Shown here piece by piece: positions 8,229 through 15,153 of a DNA stretch of 34,493 nucleotides. The first letter of the stretch is position 1. Every line of letters starts with the position of its first letter. Below the pieces are notes generated by a model. It ran no database searches. It was given only the letters and a program-made list of their open reading frames with translations, and was not told the origin of the DNA. The translations under genes were made by a program, and so were the position numbers. Source of the stretch: Armatimonadota bacterium (GTDB lineage: Bacteria; Armatimonadota; Hebobacteria; CAIYQO01); the NCBI GenBank assembly GCA_029553475.1, contig JAKPKV010000183.1, forward strand, positions 1 to 34,493, given 5' to 3'.

Positions 8229-8687
8229 TTACGCGACTTCAACGATCATGTCAACTTCAATGCAGGCGTCCTTGGGGAGCACGGCCACGCCGACGGCCAC
8301 GCGGGCGTGCGTGCCGGCATCCCCGAAAACGCCGGCGAGGAGTTCCGATGCGCCATTCAGCGCGACGGGTTGATCGGTGAACGTCGCGGCGGAGCTGACA
8401 TAGCCGGTGACGCGGACGATCTGCTTCACCCGCGACAGGCCCACGGCGTCATGCACGATGGAGAGGCAATTCAGCGCGGCCTGGCGGGCGGCGAGCTGCG
8501 CGCGTTCCAATGAGACGCTGGCGCCGACTTTTCCGGTATATTCCGCGGGCAGCGTGCCCGCGACCAGCGGCAGCTGCCCGCAGAGGTACAGCAGGTTGCC
8601 GGTGCGCACCACGGGCAGATAAATGCCGAGCGGTTCGGGAGGGGCGGGCAGGGCCAGGCCCATTTCGGCAAGGCGTTGCAGCGGCAT
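8229..8687 (-). CDS. RidA family protein from internal start
   Basis: The last 152 codons of the M48 frame form a full-length RidA/YjgF protein. It begins MPLQRLAEMG at the usual N-terminus of the ~150-residue subgroup. The body matches the family (GNLLYLCGQLPL, VTGYVSSAATF, NGASELLAGVFG, HARVAVGVAVLP). RidA proteins hydrolyse reactive enamine/imine intermediates. This stretch has its own ideal ribosome site: AAGGAGG (8701-8695) with exactly 7 bases to ATG at 8687. RidA is therefore probably made as a free protein whether or not the longer fusion also exists. Which product dominates cannot be told from sequence. Confidence 0.7.
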   Translation of the reverse strand: MPLQRLAEMGLALPAPPEPLGIYLPVVRTGNLLYLCGQLPLVAGTLPAEYTGKVGASVSLERAQLAARQAALNCLSIVHDAVGLSRVKQIVRVTGYVSSAATFTDQPVALNGASELLAGVFGDAGTHARVAVGVAVLPKDACIEVDMIVEVA

Positions 8688-9761
8688 CGGGTGACCTCCT
8701 TCGACGGGCGCCGCGGCGGGCGCGGGGCCGGCGTGAGCGGATGACGGGTTCAGTGTGCGCGTACCAATCCCGGCGCCGGGCCGCGCCGGCGCGGCTGATG
8801 GGGTGGGGAGGGCGCCCAGCCGCGCCCGCACCAGCTCCCGCGCGGCGCGGTAGGCGGCGTGATCGCGCCATTCGTGCAGATTTTTGATGCGCGTCGCGGC
8901 ATCATTGCGGATGAAGAGCAGATCGTTATAGGCCTGATTGAATCCGACTTCCTCGCCGGGGTCCACCTGGCCTTCCGCCGCGATGAAGCGGGTGATGCGC
9001 GCGCGAATCTCCCCCATGGGGAAGGTGATGACGACCTGCAGCAATACGCCCATGGTGGCGAGATTGAGGTCGGGATTGATGACCAGCGTGAGACGGTCGG
9101 CCGTGACATCCGCCCAGTGCGCCCATTCCTCCAGCGCCAGCACCAGCGGCAGGATCGGCAGGATGAGGATGCGGAGCGCGCCCTCGATCTCCGTAGTGGC
9201 CACGCCGGCGGCCAGCGGCGCCAGCGGGAGATGACCGGCGAAGACATGCCCGACCTCGTGCATGAGCAGCCAGTGCAACTGGCGGTCGTTCGTCTGCGCA
9301 TAGAGCGCCTCGGTCAGGTAGATGGCGTTCCCGGCGCTCATGAGTGCCGGGTCGCCGCCGGGGGTGATGACCACGGTGGGGATGGTCGCGAGGGGCACGT
9401 GCCGGCAGATATCATTCACCATCATCTGCGGGTGTTGGCGCGATTCCGGTACGCTCACGGAACCGCTGGCCGCCAACTGCTTCCAACTGCTGATGAGCCG
9501 GTTCATGCGCGCGAGCAGCCAGCAGTACGGGGCGAAGACCCAGAGCATGGCGGCGCCGAAGAGCACCCAGCCCACGGTGGCGGTTTTCGGATTCAGCGCG
9601 AAGGGGAGGGTGGCGCCGAGCGCGAGGATGAGGATGACGGCATTCCCGATCAGGCCTTTCAGCAGCGGCTCTGTTTCCTGGGGCACGCGCACGTGCGCCG
9701 CCTGAAGGCTGACTTCAGGAGCGGCATCGCGTTTCGCGCCGTAGGGTGTGTTGTCCGCCAC
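8229..9761 (-). CDS. M48-like membrane peptidase reading through into RidA
   Basis: A continuous 510-codon frame from GTG at 9761 (GGAG 7 bases upstream). Residues 1-355 are an M48-type metallopeptidase: two TM segments (about 36-56, 62-84), the zinc motif HEVGH (168-172) and DVTADR (218-223), where the usual third-ligand glutamate is aspartate. A further hydrophobic stretch lies at about 196-210. After a Pro/Ala-rich tail (320-357), the frame continues with no stop into a complete RidA-family protein (359-510). The product may be a real fusion, a membrane peptidase with a RidA domain in the cytosol, or the peptidase may simply have lost its own stop codon. See the internal start feature at 8687. 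Confidence 0.75.
   Translation of the reverse strand: MADNTPYGAKRDAAPEVSLQAAHVRVPQETEPLLKGLIGNAVILILALGATLPFALNPKTATVGWVLFGAAMLWVFAPYCWLLARMNRLISSWKQLAASGSVSVPESRQHPQMMVNDICRHVPLATIPTVVITPGGDPALMSAGNAIYLTEALYAQTNDRQLHWLLMHEVGHVFAGHLPLAPLAAGVATTEIEGALRILILPILPLVLALEEWAHWADVTADRLTLVINPDLNLATMGVLLQVVITFPMGEIRARITRFIAAEGQVDPGEEVGFNQAYNDLLFIRNDAATRIKNLHEWRDHAAYRAARELVRARLGALPTPSAAPARPGAGIGTRTLNPSSAHAGPAPAAAPVEGGHPMPLQRLAEMGLALPAPPEPLGIYLPVVRTGNLLYLCGQLPLVAGTLPAEYTGKVGASVSLERAQLAARQAALNCLSIVHDAVGLSRVKQIVRVTGYVSSAATFTDQPVALNGASELLAGVFGDAGTHARVAVGVAVLPKDACIEVDMIVEVA
8695..8701 (-). promoter_or_regulatory. Strong internal Shine-Dalgarno for RidA
   Basis: AAGGAGG on the minus strand, 7 bases before ATG 8687. 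It lies inside the M48 open frame, where it encodes part of VEGGHP. It is the best ribosome site in this stretch of the window and is the reason to call a separate RidA product. Confidence 0.75.
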
Positions 9762-9867
9762 TTGACACTCCGCTCGTTACGACAAGGCGTATATAGTAAT
9801 AAGATACCATATTCCCACCCTGATCCCTGCCGGGAAGCGCCGCCGCGCCGATTTCGGTATGATCGCG

Positions 9868-10167
9868 CTACGCGGGCAGCTCAATCGGCTCGCGCACCGT
9901 GGGATTTTTCCGGTAGAGCAGGAATGTATGGCCGACCGTTCCCGCCAGCTCGCTGCCGGTTGTTTTCGCGAGGGCGGCGGCGAGGGCGGCGGTATCGTCC
10001 GGCGCGGTATTCAGCACCCGCACCTTGATGAGCTCACGGCGGCGAAACACCTCTTCAGTGGAGGCCACGGTTGCCGCGGAGATGCCCTCTTTCCCGATGA
10101 ACACGACGGGATCGAGGAGCTGCCCGAGGCTCCGCAGCACGCGTTTCTGTTTGCCCTTCAACGTCAT
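9868..10167 (-). CDS. yhbY: YhbY/CRM-domain RNA-binding protein
   Basis: A 99-residue single CRM domain (CRS1-YhbY), normal length. The motif GKEG (25-28) corresponds to the conserved GxxG RNA-binding loop. The N-terminal LKGKQKRVLRSLGQ and the alternating beta/alpha pattern after ELIKVRV fit the family. YhbY binds pre-50S ribosomes and helps their assembly. Start: ATG at 10167 with GGGAG about 8 bases upstream. TATGAT (10190-10185) could be a -10 element but lacks a good -35. It lies 106 bases from the M48 gene and is probably a separate unit or the first gene of that run. Confidence 0.9.
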   Translation of the reverse strand: MTLKGKQKRVLRSLGQLLDPVVFIGKEGISAATVASTEEVFRRRELIKVRVLNTAPDDTAALAAALAKTTGSELAGTVGHTFLLYRKNPTVREPIELPA

Positions 10168-10307
10168 GGTGTTCTCCCGCGCCCATCATACCGCAAATGC
10201 CCCCCGCGCGGCCACTAGCGGGCAGGCGCTGCCATCACGCCCCCCTCCGCCCTCCGCCGTATGTGCCGTTCAGCGCGCAGGGTTGGCGCGTGGCAGCCGC
10301 GGTGGGG

Positions 10308-11636
10308 CTACTCCAGATTTCGCTTATCGAGCACGCGTTTGGCTTTGCCCTGGCTGCGTTCGAGGGTTTGCGGCTCGACCAGCTTGACCTTCACCGAGAG
10401 GCCGAGCACGGAATGGATCTTCTTGGTGAGCAGGTCGCGCAGCACGGTCATCCGGCTGAACGATTCGGAGAACATCCGCTCGGACACTTCTACCCACACT
10501 TCCAGCGTATCCAGCGCCCCCTCGCGGGTGACGACCAGCAGGTAGTGCGGCGAGGTGCCTTCCGTCTCCATCAGCACGTGCTCGATCTGGGTGGGGAAGA
10601 CGTTGACGCCGCGGATGATGAGCATGTCGTCCGTCCGCCCCCTGACGCGGGCCATGCGCGCGGAGGTGCGGCCGCAGGCGCAGGGCGCGGTGGTGACCGC
10701 GGTGAGATCGCGGGTGCGGTAGCGGATGATGGGCAGCGCTTCTTTCCAGAGCGGGGTGACGATCAGCTCGCCGATCTCCCCTTCCGCCACCGGCTCCTCG
10801 GTGAGCGGGTCAATCACTTCCCAGAGGAAGAGGTCTTCGGCGAGATGCATGCCGTCTTTGGCGATGACGCATTCGCCGGAGACGCCCGGCCCGCAGAGCT
10901 CGCTCATCCCGTAATTATCCGTGGCGGAGACGCCCAATTCCGCTTCGATGCGCGTGCGCATGCCTTCCGTCCACGGCTCGGCGCCGAACAGGCCCAGGCG
11001 CAGATGAAGCTGCTTGCCGAGCTCCAGGCCGCGCAAACGGGCCTGCTCGCCGATGTAGGCGGCATAGGACGGCGTGGAAATGAAGACAGTCGTCCGGAAA
11101 TCTTCCATGAACATGAACTGGCGGTCGGTGTTGCCGGAGGAGACGGGCACCACAGTCGCGCCCGCGCGCTCCAGGCCGTAATGCAGGCCGAAACCGCCGG
11201 TGAACATGCCGTACCCGAAGGAGATTTGCGCGATATCGGACGCCACCACGCCGGCGAGCGACACCATCCGCGCCACCAGCTCCACCCAGGTCTCCAGATC
11301 GTTTTTGGTATACCCCACCACGGTGGGTTTGCCGGTGGTGCCGCTGGAGGAGTGGATGCGCGTCAGCTCCGCCGGCGGCACGGCAAAGAGGCCGAAGGGG
11401 TAGGTTTGGTGAAAATCCGTCTTCGTCGTATAGGGCAGCAGGCGGATATCGTCAAGACAGCGGATATCCGACGGTTTTAGCCCCACAGCGTCCATCTTCG
11501 CCCGGTAGTGCGGCACCGCGCGGTAGGTGTAGGCCACCGTCTCCCGCAGGCGCGCCAACTGCTGCGCGCGGATGTCCCCCCGGTCGGCGCATTCCCATGC
11601 CGGGGCCCAGATTTTATGCGTCAGGTTGGTGGTCAT
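10308..11636 (-). CDS. paaK: Phenylacetate-CoA ligase family protein
   Basis: A 442-residue adenylate-forming enzyme that activates phenylacetate or a related aryl acid to its CoA thioester using ATP. Visible motifs are the P-loop-like SSSGTTGKPT (96-105), the family's YGMSE (242-246), IIRYRTRD with the hinge, a CxCGRT-type cysteine pair (PCACGRT) as in PaaK, and the C-terminal QGKAKRV that supplies the adenylation lysine. It overlaps the upstream symporter gene by 4 bases (ATGA), so the two are coupled. The neighbourhood lacks the paaABCDE ring-oxidation genes. That suggests anaerobic-type or indole/aryl-pyruvate-linked use, or detoxification, rather than the aerobic phenylacetate pathway. 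Exact substrate is inferred. Confidence 0.92.
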   Translation of the reverse strand: MTTNLTHKIWAPAWECADRGDIRAQQLARLRETVAYTYRAVPHYRAKMDAVGLKPSDIRCLDDIRLLPYTTKTDFHQTYPFGLFAVPPAELTRIHSSSGTTGKPTVVGYTKNDLETWVELVARMVSLAGVVASDIAQISFGYGMFTGGFGLHYGLERAGATVVPVSSGNTDRQFMFMEDFRTTVFISTPSYAAYIGEQARLRGLELGKQLHLRLGLFGAEPWTEGMRTRIEAELGVSATDNYGMSELCGPGVSGECVIAKDGMHLAEDLFLWEVIDPLTEEPVAEGEIGELIVTPLWKEALPIIRYRTRDLTAVTTAPCACGRTSARMARVRGRTDDMLIIRGVNVFPTQIEHVLMETEGTSPHYLLVVTREGALDTLEVWVEVSERMFSESFSRMTVLRDLLTKKIHSVLGLSVKVKLVEPQTLERSQGKAKRVLDKRNLE

Positions 11637-13216
11637 ATCGTGGCTTTCTCGGGTTCGACGCGTTCCGGCTCGGCGTCGGTGAACGCTTTTGCCACCAGCG
11701 CGGCCGGCGGCGGCGGGGTGAGGAGGCTGACAACGGGGACGACGATGAGCGGCAAGAACATGGTGATGGCGCCGGCCAGCGGCACGCCCGGCTCACCCCA
11801 GAGGAGAAAGAGCGTGAGCGCGCTGGCCAGTCCCACGATGATGCCGGCGAAGACGCCCGCCCGGGTGGTGCGTTTCCAGAAGAGCCCGTAGAGGAACGGC
11901 GCCAGGAAGACGCCCGCCAGCGTGCCCCAGGAGATAATCATCAGGTTGACAATGTAGACCGGACGCAGCAGCGCGATGACCAGCGACGCCGCCACGAAGA
12001 CGATGCACATGGCGCGCATCAGCCCCATCATCCTCTTCTGGTTGGCATCGCGGTTCACGAAGGCGCCGTAGATATCCACCGCAATGGCCGAGCTGGAGAC
12101 GAGCACCAGCGACGACAGGCTGGACATTGAGGCGGAGAAGACCATCAGCACAATCACCAGCACCAGGATCATATTGATGCCGGAATGCGTGATGAAGTGC
12201 GGGATGATGACATCCCAATTGGGATTGCCGTTCTTCGCCGCGGCGATGATGCCCCCGTCGAAGAGGATATTTTTCCCGGCATCAATGGTGAAGGGCGCAA
12301 AATGCGTGAGCGCGCCGCTGTAATAGGCGCCGAAGGACATGAACAGGGCGAAGACGCCGGCGATGATCAGCGCGCGGTTCACGTCCGCCGTGCTGCGGAT
12401 CGAGTAGAATTTCTGCACCATCTGCGGCAGCGCCCACGGGCCGAAACTGGTGATGAGCACCAACGCCACCAGGGTGATCGCCCCCGGCACCATGAACTGC
12501 AGCCCCTGCGGGCCGAGCGGCGCGATCTGTCCCAGGGCCGGCGCGTAGTCGGGGGTGTTCAGCATCGTCCGCGTGGCCGCCGCAAAGCCGCCGCCCCAGT
12601 GCTGGGCCAGCACGTACACGAGGATGAGTACGCCGACGAATTCGACGATGCCGCGAATGAAGTCGCTGATCGCCACCGCGAAGTAGCCCCCCATCACCAG
12701 GTAGACGCCGGTGAGCACGGCGAGAAAGATGAGCGCTTCGTTATACTGGAGGCCGACCGTGACCTGGAAGAGGTAGCTCAGCCCCATGTAGACCGACGCG
12801 GAGTAGGGCACCAAGAAGATGAAGACGACCAGCGCGGCGACCACCTGCAGCGCCGTGCTGCCATACCGCGCGCGCAGGAATTCCGGCATGGTGATGGCAT
12901 TCAGGCGGGCGGTCATCTCGCGCGTGCGGCCCGCGAGCAGCTTCCACGCCAGGATGGTGCCGATGAGGGTGTTGCCCAGCACGATCCACAGGGTGTGGAT
13001 GCCAAACCCCCAGCCCAGCTTGCCGGCATAGCCGATGAAGAGCACGGCGGAGAAGTAGGTGGTGCCGAAGGCGAAGGCGCTCATCCAGGGGCCGAGGGTG
13101 CGGCCGCCGAGGAAGAAGTCGCCAACCGTCTTCGTGCGTTTCATGCACCAGTACCCCACGCCGAGCATCACGAGCACGTAGATGACGACGATGACGCCAT
13201 ACAGCATTGGGGACAT
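11633..13216 (-). CDS. Sodium:solute symporter (SSS family)
   Basis: A 527-residue polytopic protein with about 13 TM segments and the layout of PutP/acetate-type sodium symporters. The first helix is followed by TVGDFFLGGRTLGPWMSAFAFGTTYFSA (about 31-58), the family's unwound first-helix region, and SASMSSLSSLVLVSSS marks a later conserved helix. The 30-residue tail is charged and cytosolic. It sits between an ACT regulator gene (4-base gap) and the CoA ligase (4-base overlap). The natural reading is import of the acid that the ligase then activates. The substrate cannot be read from sequence. Confidence 0.9.
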   Translation of the reverse strand: MSPMLYGVIVVIYVLVMLGVGYWCMKRTKTVGDFFLGGRTLGPWMSAFAFGTTYFSAVLFIGYAGKLGWGFGIHTLWIVLGNTLIGTILAWKLLAGRTREMTARLNAITMPEFLRARYGSTALQVVAALVVFIFLVPYSASVYMGLSYLFQVTVGLQYNEALIFLAVLTGVYLVMGGYFAVAISDFIRGIVEFVGVLILVYVLAQHWGGGFAAATRTMLNTPDYAPALGQIAPLGPQGLQFMVPGAITLVALVLITSFGPWALPQMVQKFYSIRSTADVNRALIIAGVFALFMSFGAYYSGALTHFAPFTIDAGKNILFDGGIIAAAKNGNPNWDVIIPHFITHSGINMILVLVIVLMVFSASMSSLSSLVLVSSSAIAVDIYGAFVNRDANQKRMMGLMRAMCIVFVAASLVIALLRPVYIVNLMIISWGTLAGVFLAPFLYGLFWKRTTRAGVFAGIIVGLASALTLFLLWGEPGVPLAGAITMFLPLIVVPVVSLLTPPPPAALVAKAFTDAEPERVEPEKATI

Positions 13217-13220
13217 AGCG

Positions 13221-13637
13221 TTACAGCTCCTTCAGCTCGTCGGCGGAGACCAGGGCGATGCCTTCATCGCGCAGGATCGCTTCACCGGCATCCAGGTCTT
13301 CCATGCCGAAGGCGATGATGGACTGCACGATGGCGTAGGCGTATTCCACGTTGATGCCGCGGTCGGCCAGGCCGGCCAGCGCGCGGGCGAGGCCGCCCGG
13401 CACGTCCGGCACGCGGGCCAGCGCTATCGGGCCTTCATGCACGGTGAAATGCGCCGCACGCAACGCGTCAACCGCCCGCGCTTCGTCGTTGACGACGAGT
13501 CGCAGGATGCCGAAATCCGCGGTGTCGGCGATGCTGAAGCCGCGGATGTTGACATCGCGCTCGCCGAGGATGCGGGTGACTTCCGCGAGCCGGCCGGCGG
13601 TATTGTCCAGGAACACCGAGAGCTGGGTCACAGGCAT
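13221..13637 (-). CDS. Tandem ACT-domain protein
   Basis: A 138-residue protein of two ACT domains (about 1-70 and 72-138) with the repeated pattern AGRLAEVTRILGERDVNI and PGGLARALAGLADRGINV. ACT pairs bind amino acids or related small molecules and usually control a partner enzyme. There is no catalytic domain. Start: ATG at 13637 with an ideal GAGGAGG site. First gene of the ACT-symporter-PaaK operon. ACT proteins beside PaaK-type ligases are known in several anaerobes, so sensing an aromatic amino acid or its breakdown product is a reasonable guess. The AT-rich leader (13638-13693) presumably holds the operon promoter, but I found no clean -35/-10 pair. Confidence 0.9.
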   Translation of the reverse strand: MPVTQLSVFLDNTAGRLAEVTRILGERDVNIRGFSIADTADFGILRLVVNDEARAVDALRAAHFTVHEGPIALARVPDVPGGLARALAGLADRGINVEYAYAIVQSIIAFGMEDLDAGEAILRDEGIALVSADELKEL

Positions 13638-13692
13638 GGGGCACCTCCTCGCTTGACTTACTTGATATTTACTTAATGCTATTCAACACCGT

Positions 13693-13737
13693 GGGGAGGA
13701 TTCCTCCCCGCGGAGAAAAAATCCGGCGATCTCCGCG
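13693..13737 (-). repeat. Two consecutive hairpins between the ATP-grasp gene and the ACT operon
   Basis: GGGGAGGA-T-TCCTCCCC (13693-13709) is a near-perfect palindrome. Beside it CGCGGAGA (13709-13716) pairs with TCTCCGCG (13730-13737), with a 13-base loop holding six A on the plus strand (T on the minus). They lie just after the stop of the ATP-grasp gene and upstream of the ACT gene. A terminator or an attenuator is possible. The T-run is inside the loop rather than after a stem, so this is not a classical terminator. Confidence 0.4.
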
Positions 13738-13743
13738 CGGAGG

Positions 13744-15153
13744 TCAGGCGTGCAGGCGCGCGATCCGCGGCCAGAGATGCGGGGCGATGCCCGGCGCATC
13801 GGTGGGGCCGTCCGGGGTGATGAGCGCACAGCGCGCCATGCCTGACGGGCGAGGATTGGCTTCCAACAGGAGGGGAAGAAGGCGGCCGTCATCCGCCGCA
13901 TCGAGCAAGAGGTCGAGCCCGATGAGCGCGGGCATGGCAGCGCCGAGCTCCTGCGCCAGCGCGTCAGCGCCGCGCGCGGCGGCCATGAGGAGGCGCGTCC
14001 AGTCATCGTGGGCGGGGGTGAACGGGCGGCCGTCCGCGCGGCAGAGGCGGCGCCAGAGGTCGCCCAGGGCGATGACGCGGCCGCCGCGCCCGGCGGAGGC
14101 GATGCCGTGCGGGCCGGCCAGTTGGGCGTAGCCTGACTCCGGCCAGGCGCGGGCGCCGTCCCAGCAGACGTTGACGCGGAGCACACACCGCGCCGGACCC
14201 GTGTCGGTGCGCGCGTGCACGGTGCCGCGCTCTTCCGTCAGCAGGGCGGCGTCGCCGAGGTGGGCGAGGTGGCGGAGGGCCGCCGCGCGCCGCGCGGGCT
14301 GCCGCAGGTCAAAGCAACCGACCCCGCGGCCCTCGGTGCCGTCCACGGGTTTGATGACGAGGCGGGGGCCGTGCGCGGCGATGAACGCCGCCAGCGCATC
14401 GCGCGCGTCGTCGCCGGCCGGCATGGCCCAGGCCGGGGTCGCCAGGCCGGCGCGCTGCCAGCAGGCGGCGGTCCGGGCTTTGTCGTCGAGGAATGCGGCG
14501 CCGTCGGGCGGATTCAGCAGCGGCACGCCCGGAAGCAGCGCGGCAGCGCGGCGATGGTCGGCATGCTCCCGGCGGAGATCGAGGCCGAGGGCCTGCGCGC
14601 TGGCCGGCGCGAGCGGGGCGGCCAGCGGCGCTTCGTAGAGCAGGTCGCGGTCCACCGCGAAGGTGATGGCGCGCGTCATACGGCCGGCGCGGAACCAGTC
14701 GAGATGTACGCCGACGACGCGCAGCGCCGGCGCGGCAACGCCGGCGTCGAGCAGCAGCGGGTAGAGTTCGTGCGTGATGTGCGGGAACGCGGAAAAGACG
14801 AGGGCATGCGCCGGTCCCGTCAACGGTTGCGGCGCGGGCAGGAGCAGCAGCGGGGGCGCCAGCGGCTCCCCGGCACAGGCGTCACGCGCCAGGTCTATGA
14901 CGCGGGAGGCGGTCGGCGGCTCGTAGAGCCATGACGCGGCGAGGGGGTGATCCGCGTTTTCGGCGGCGGCCCGCAGTGAGCGCAACGCGGTTTCCGCCTG
15001 CGCGCGGGAAAATTCCCCTTCGCGCAGGCGTTCCGCCAGGGCATAGGAAAGGGCGACGCCGAACACCTCCGGGGGGAGATGCTCGGCGCTGACACCCAGC
15101 TCGGCGCCGGCGCGCGCGGCGCCGGCGTGCAGTGCGTCGTTCAGGGAGCGCAT
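13744..15153 (-). CDS. ATP-grasp ligase, substrate unknown
   Basis: A 469-residue protein. The C-terminal half is a RimK/GshB-like ATP-grasp: DDK (223-225) opening the domain, the nucleotide lysine in LVIKPVDGTEGRGVG (265-279, Lys268), Arg326 in VLRVNVCWDG, Asp414 in IGLDLLLD and the metal pair in LLEANPRPSG (Glu431, Asn433). The N-terminal 200 residues form an unrecognised helical and alpha/beta region. Such enzymes join a carboxylate to an amine or similar nucleophile through an acyl phosphate. Its ATG overlaps the stop of the giant gene (TGATG), so translation is coupled and the two products are probably equimolar or in complex. Substrate and product not deducible. Confidence 0.8.
   Translation of the reverse strand: MRSLNDALHAGAARAGAELGVSAEHLPPEVFGVALSYALAERLREGEFSRAQAETALRSLRAAAENADHPLAASWLYEPPTASRVIDLARDACAGEPLAPPLLLLPAPQPLTGPAHALVFSAFPHITHELYPLLLDAGVAAPALRVVGVHLDWFRAGRMTRAITFAVDRDLLYEAPLAAPLAPASAQALGLDLRREHADHRRAAALLPGVPLLNPPDGAAFLDDKARTAACWQRAGLATPAWAMPAGDDARDALAAFIAAHGPRLVIKPVDGTEGRGVGCFDLRQPARRAAALRHLAHLGDAALLTEERGTVHARTDTGPARCVLRVNVCWDGARAWPESGYAQLAGPHGIASAGRGGRVIALGDLWRRLCRADGRPFTPAHDDWTRLLMAAARGADALAQELGAAMPALIGLDLLLDAADDGRLLPLLLEANPRPSGMARCALITPDGPTDAPGIAPHLWPRIARLHA

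Noticed and set aside
7218-8232. GTAATATCTTAC occurring at both ends of the decarboxylase gene (7219-7230 and 8221-8232)
   Set aside because: The first copy codes for VRYYAEA inside the gene and the second spans the RidA stop. There are no further copies and no element borders, so chance is the simplest reading.
9848-9857. CCGATTTCGG matching the core of the giant operon palindrome
   Set aside because: Only ten bases are shared and the flanks differ. It does not sit at a recognisable promoter, so a shared regulator is not supported.
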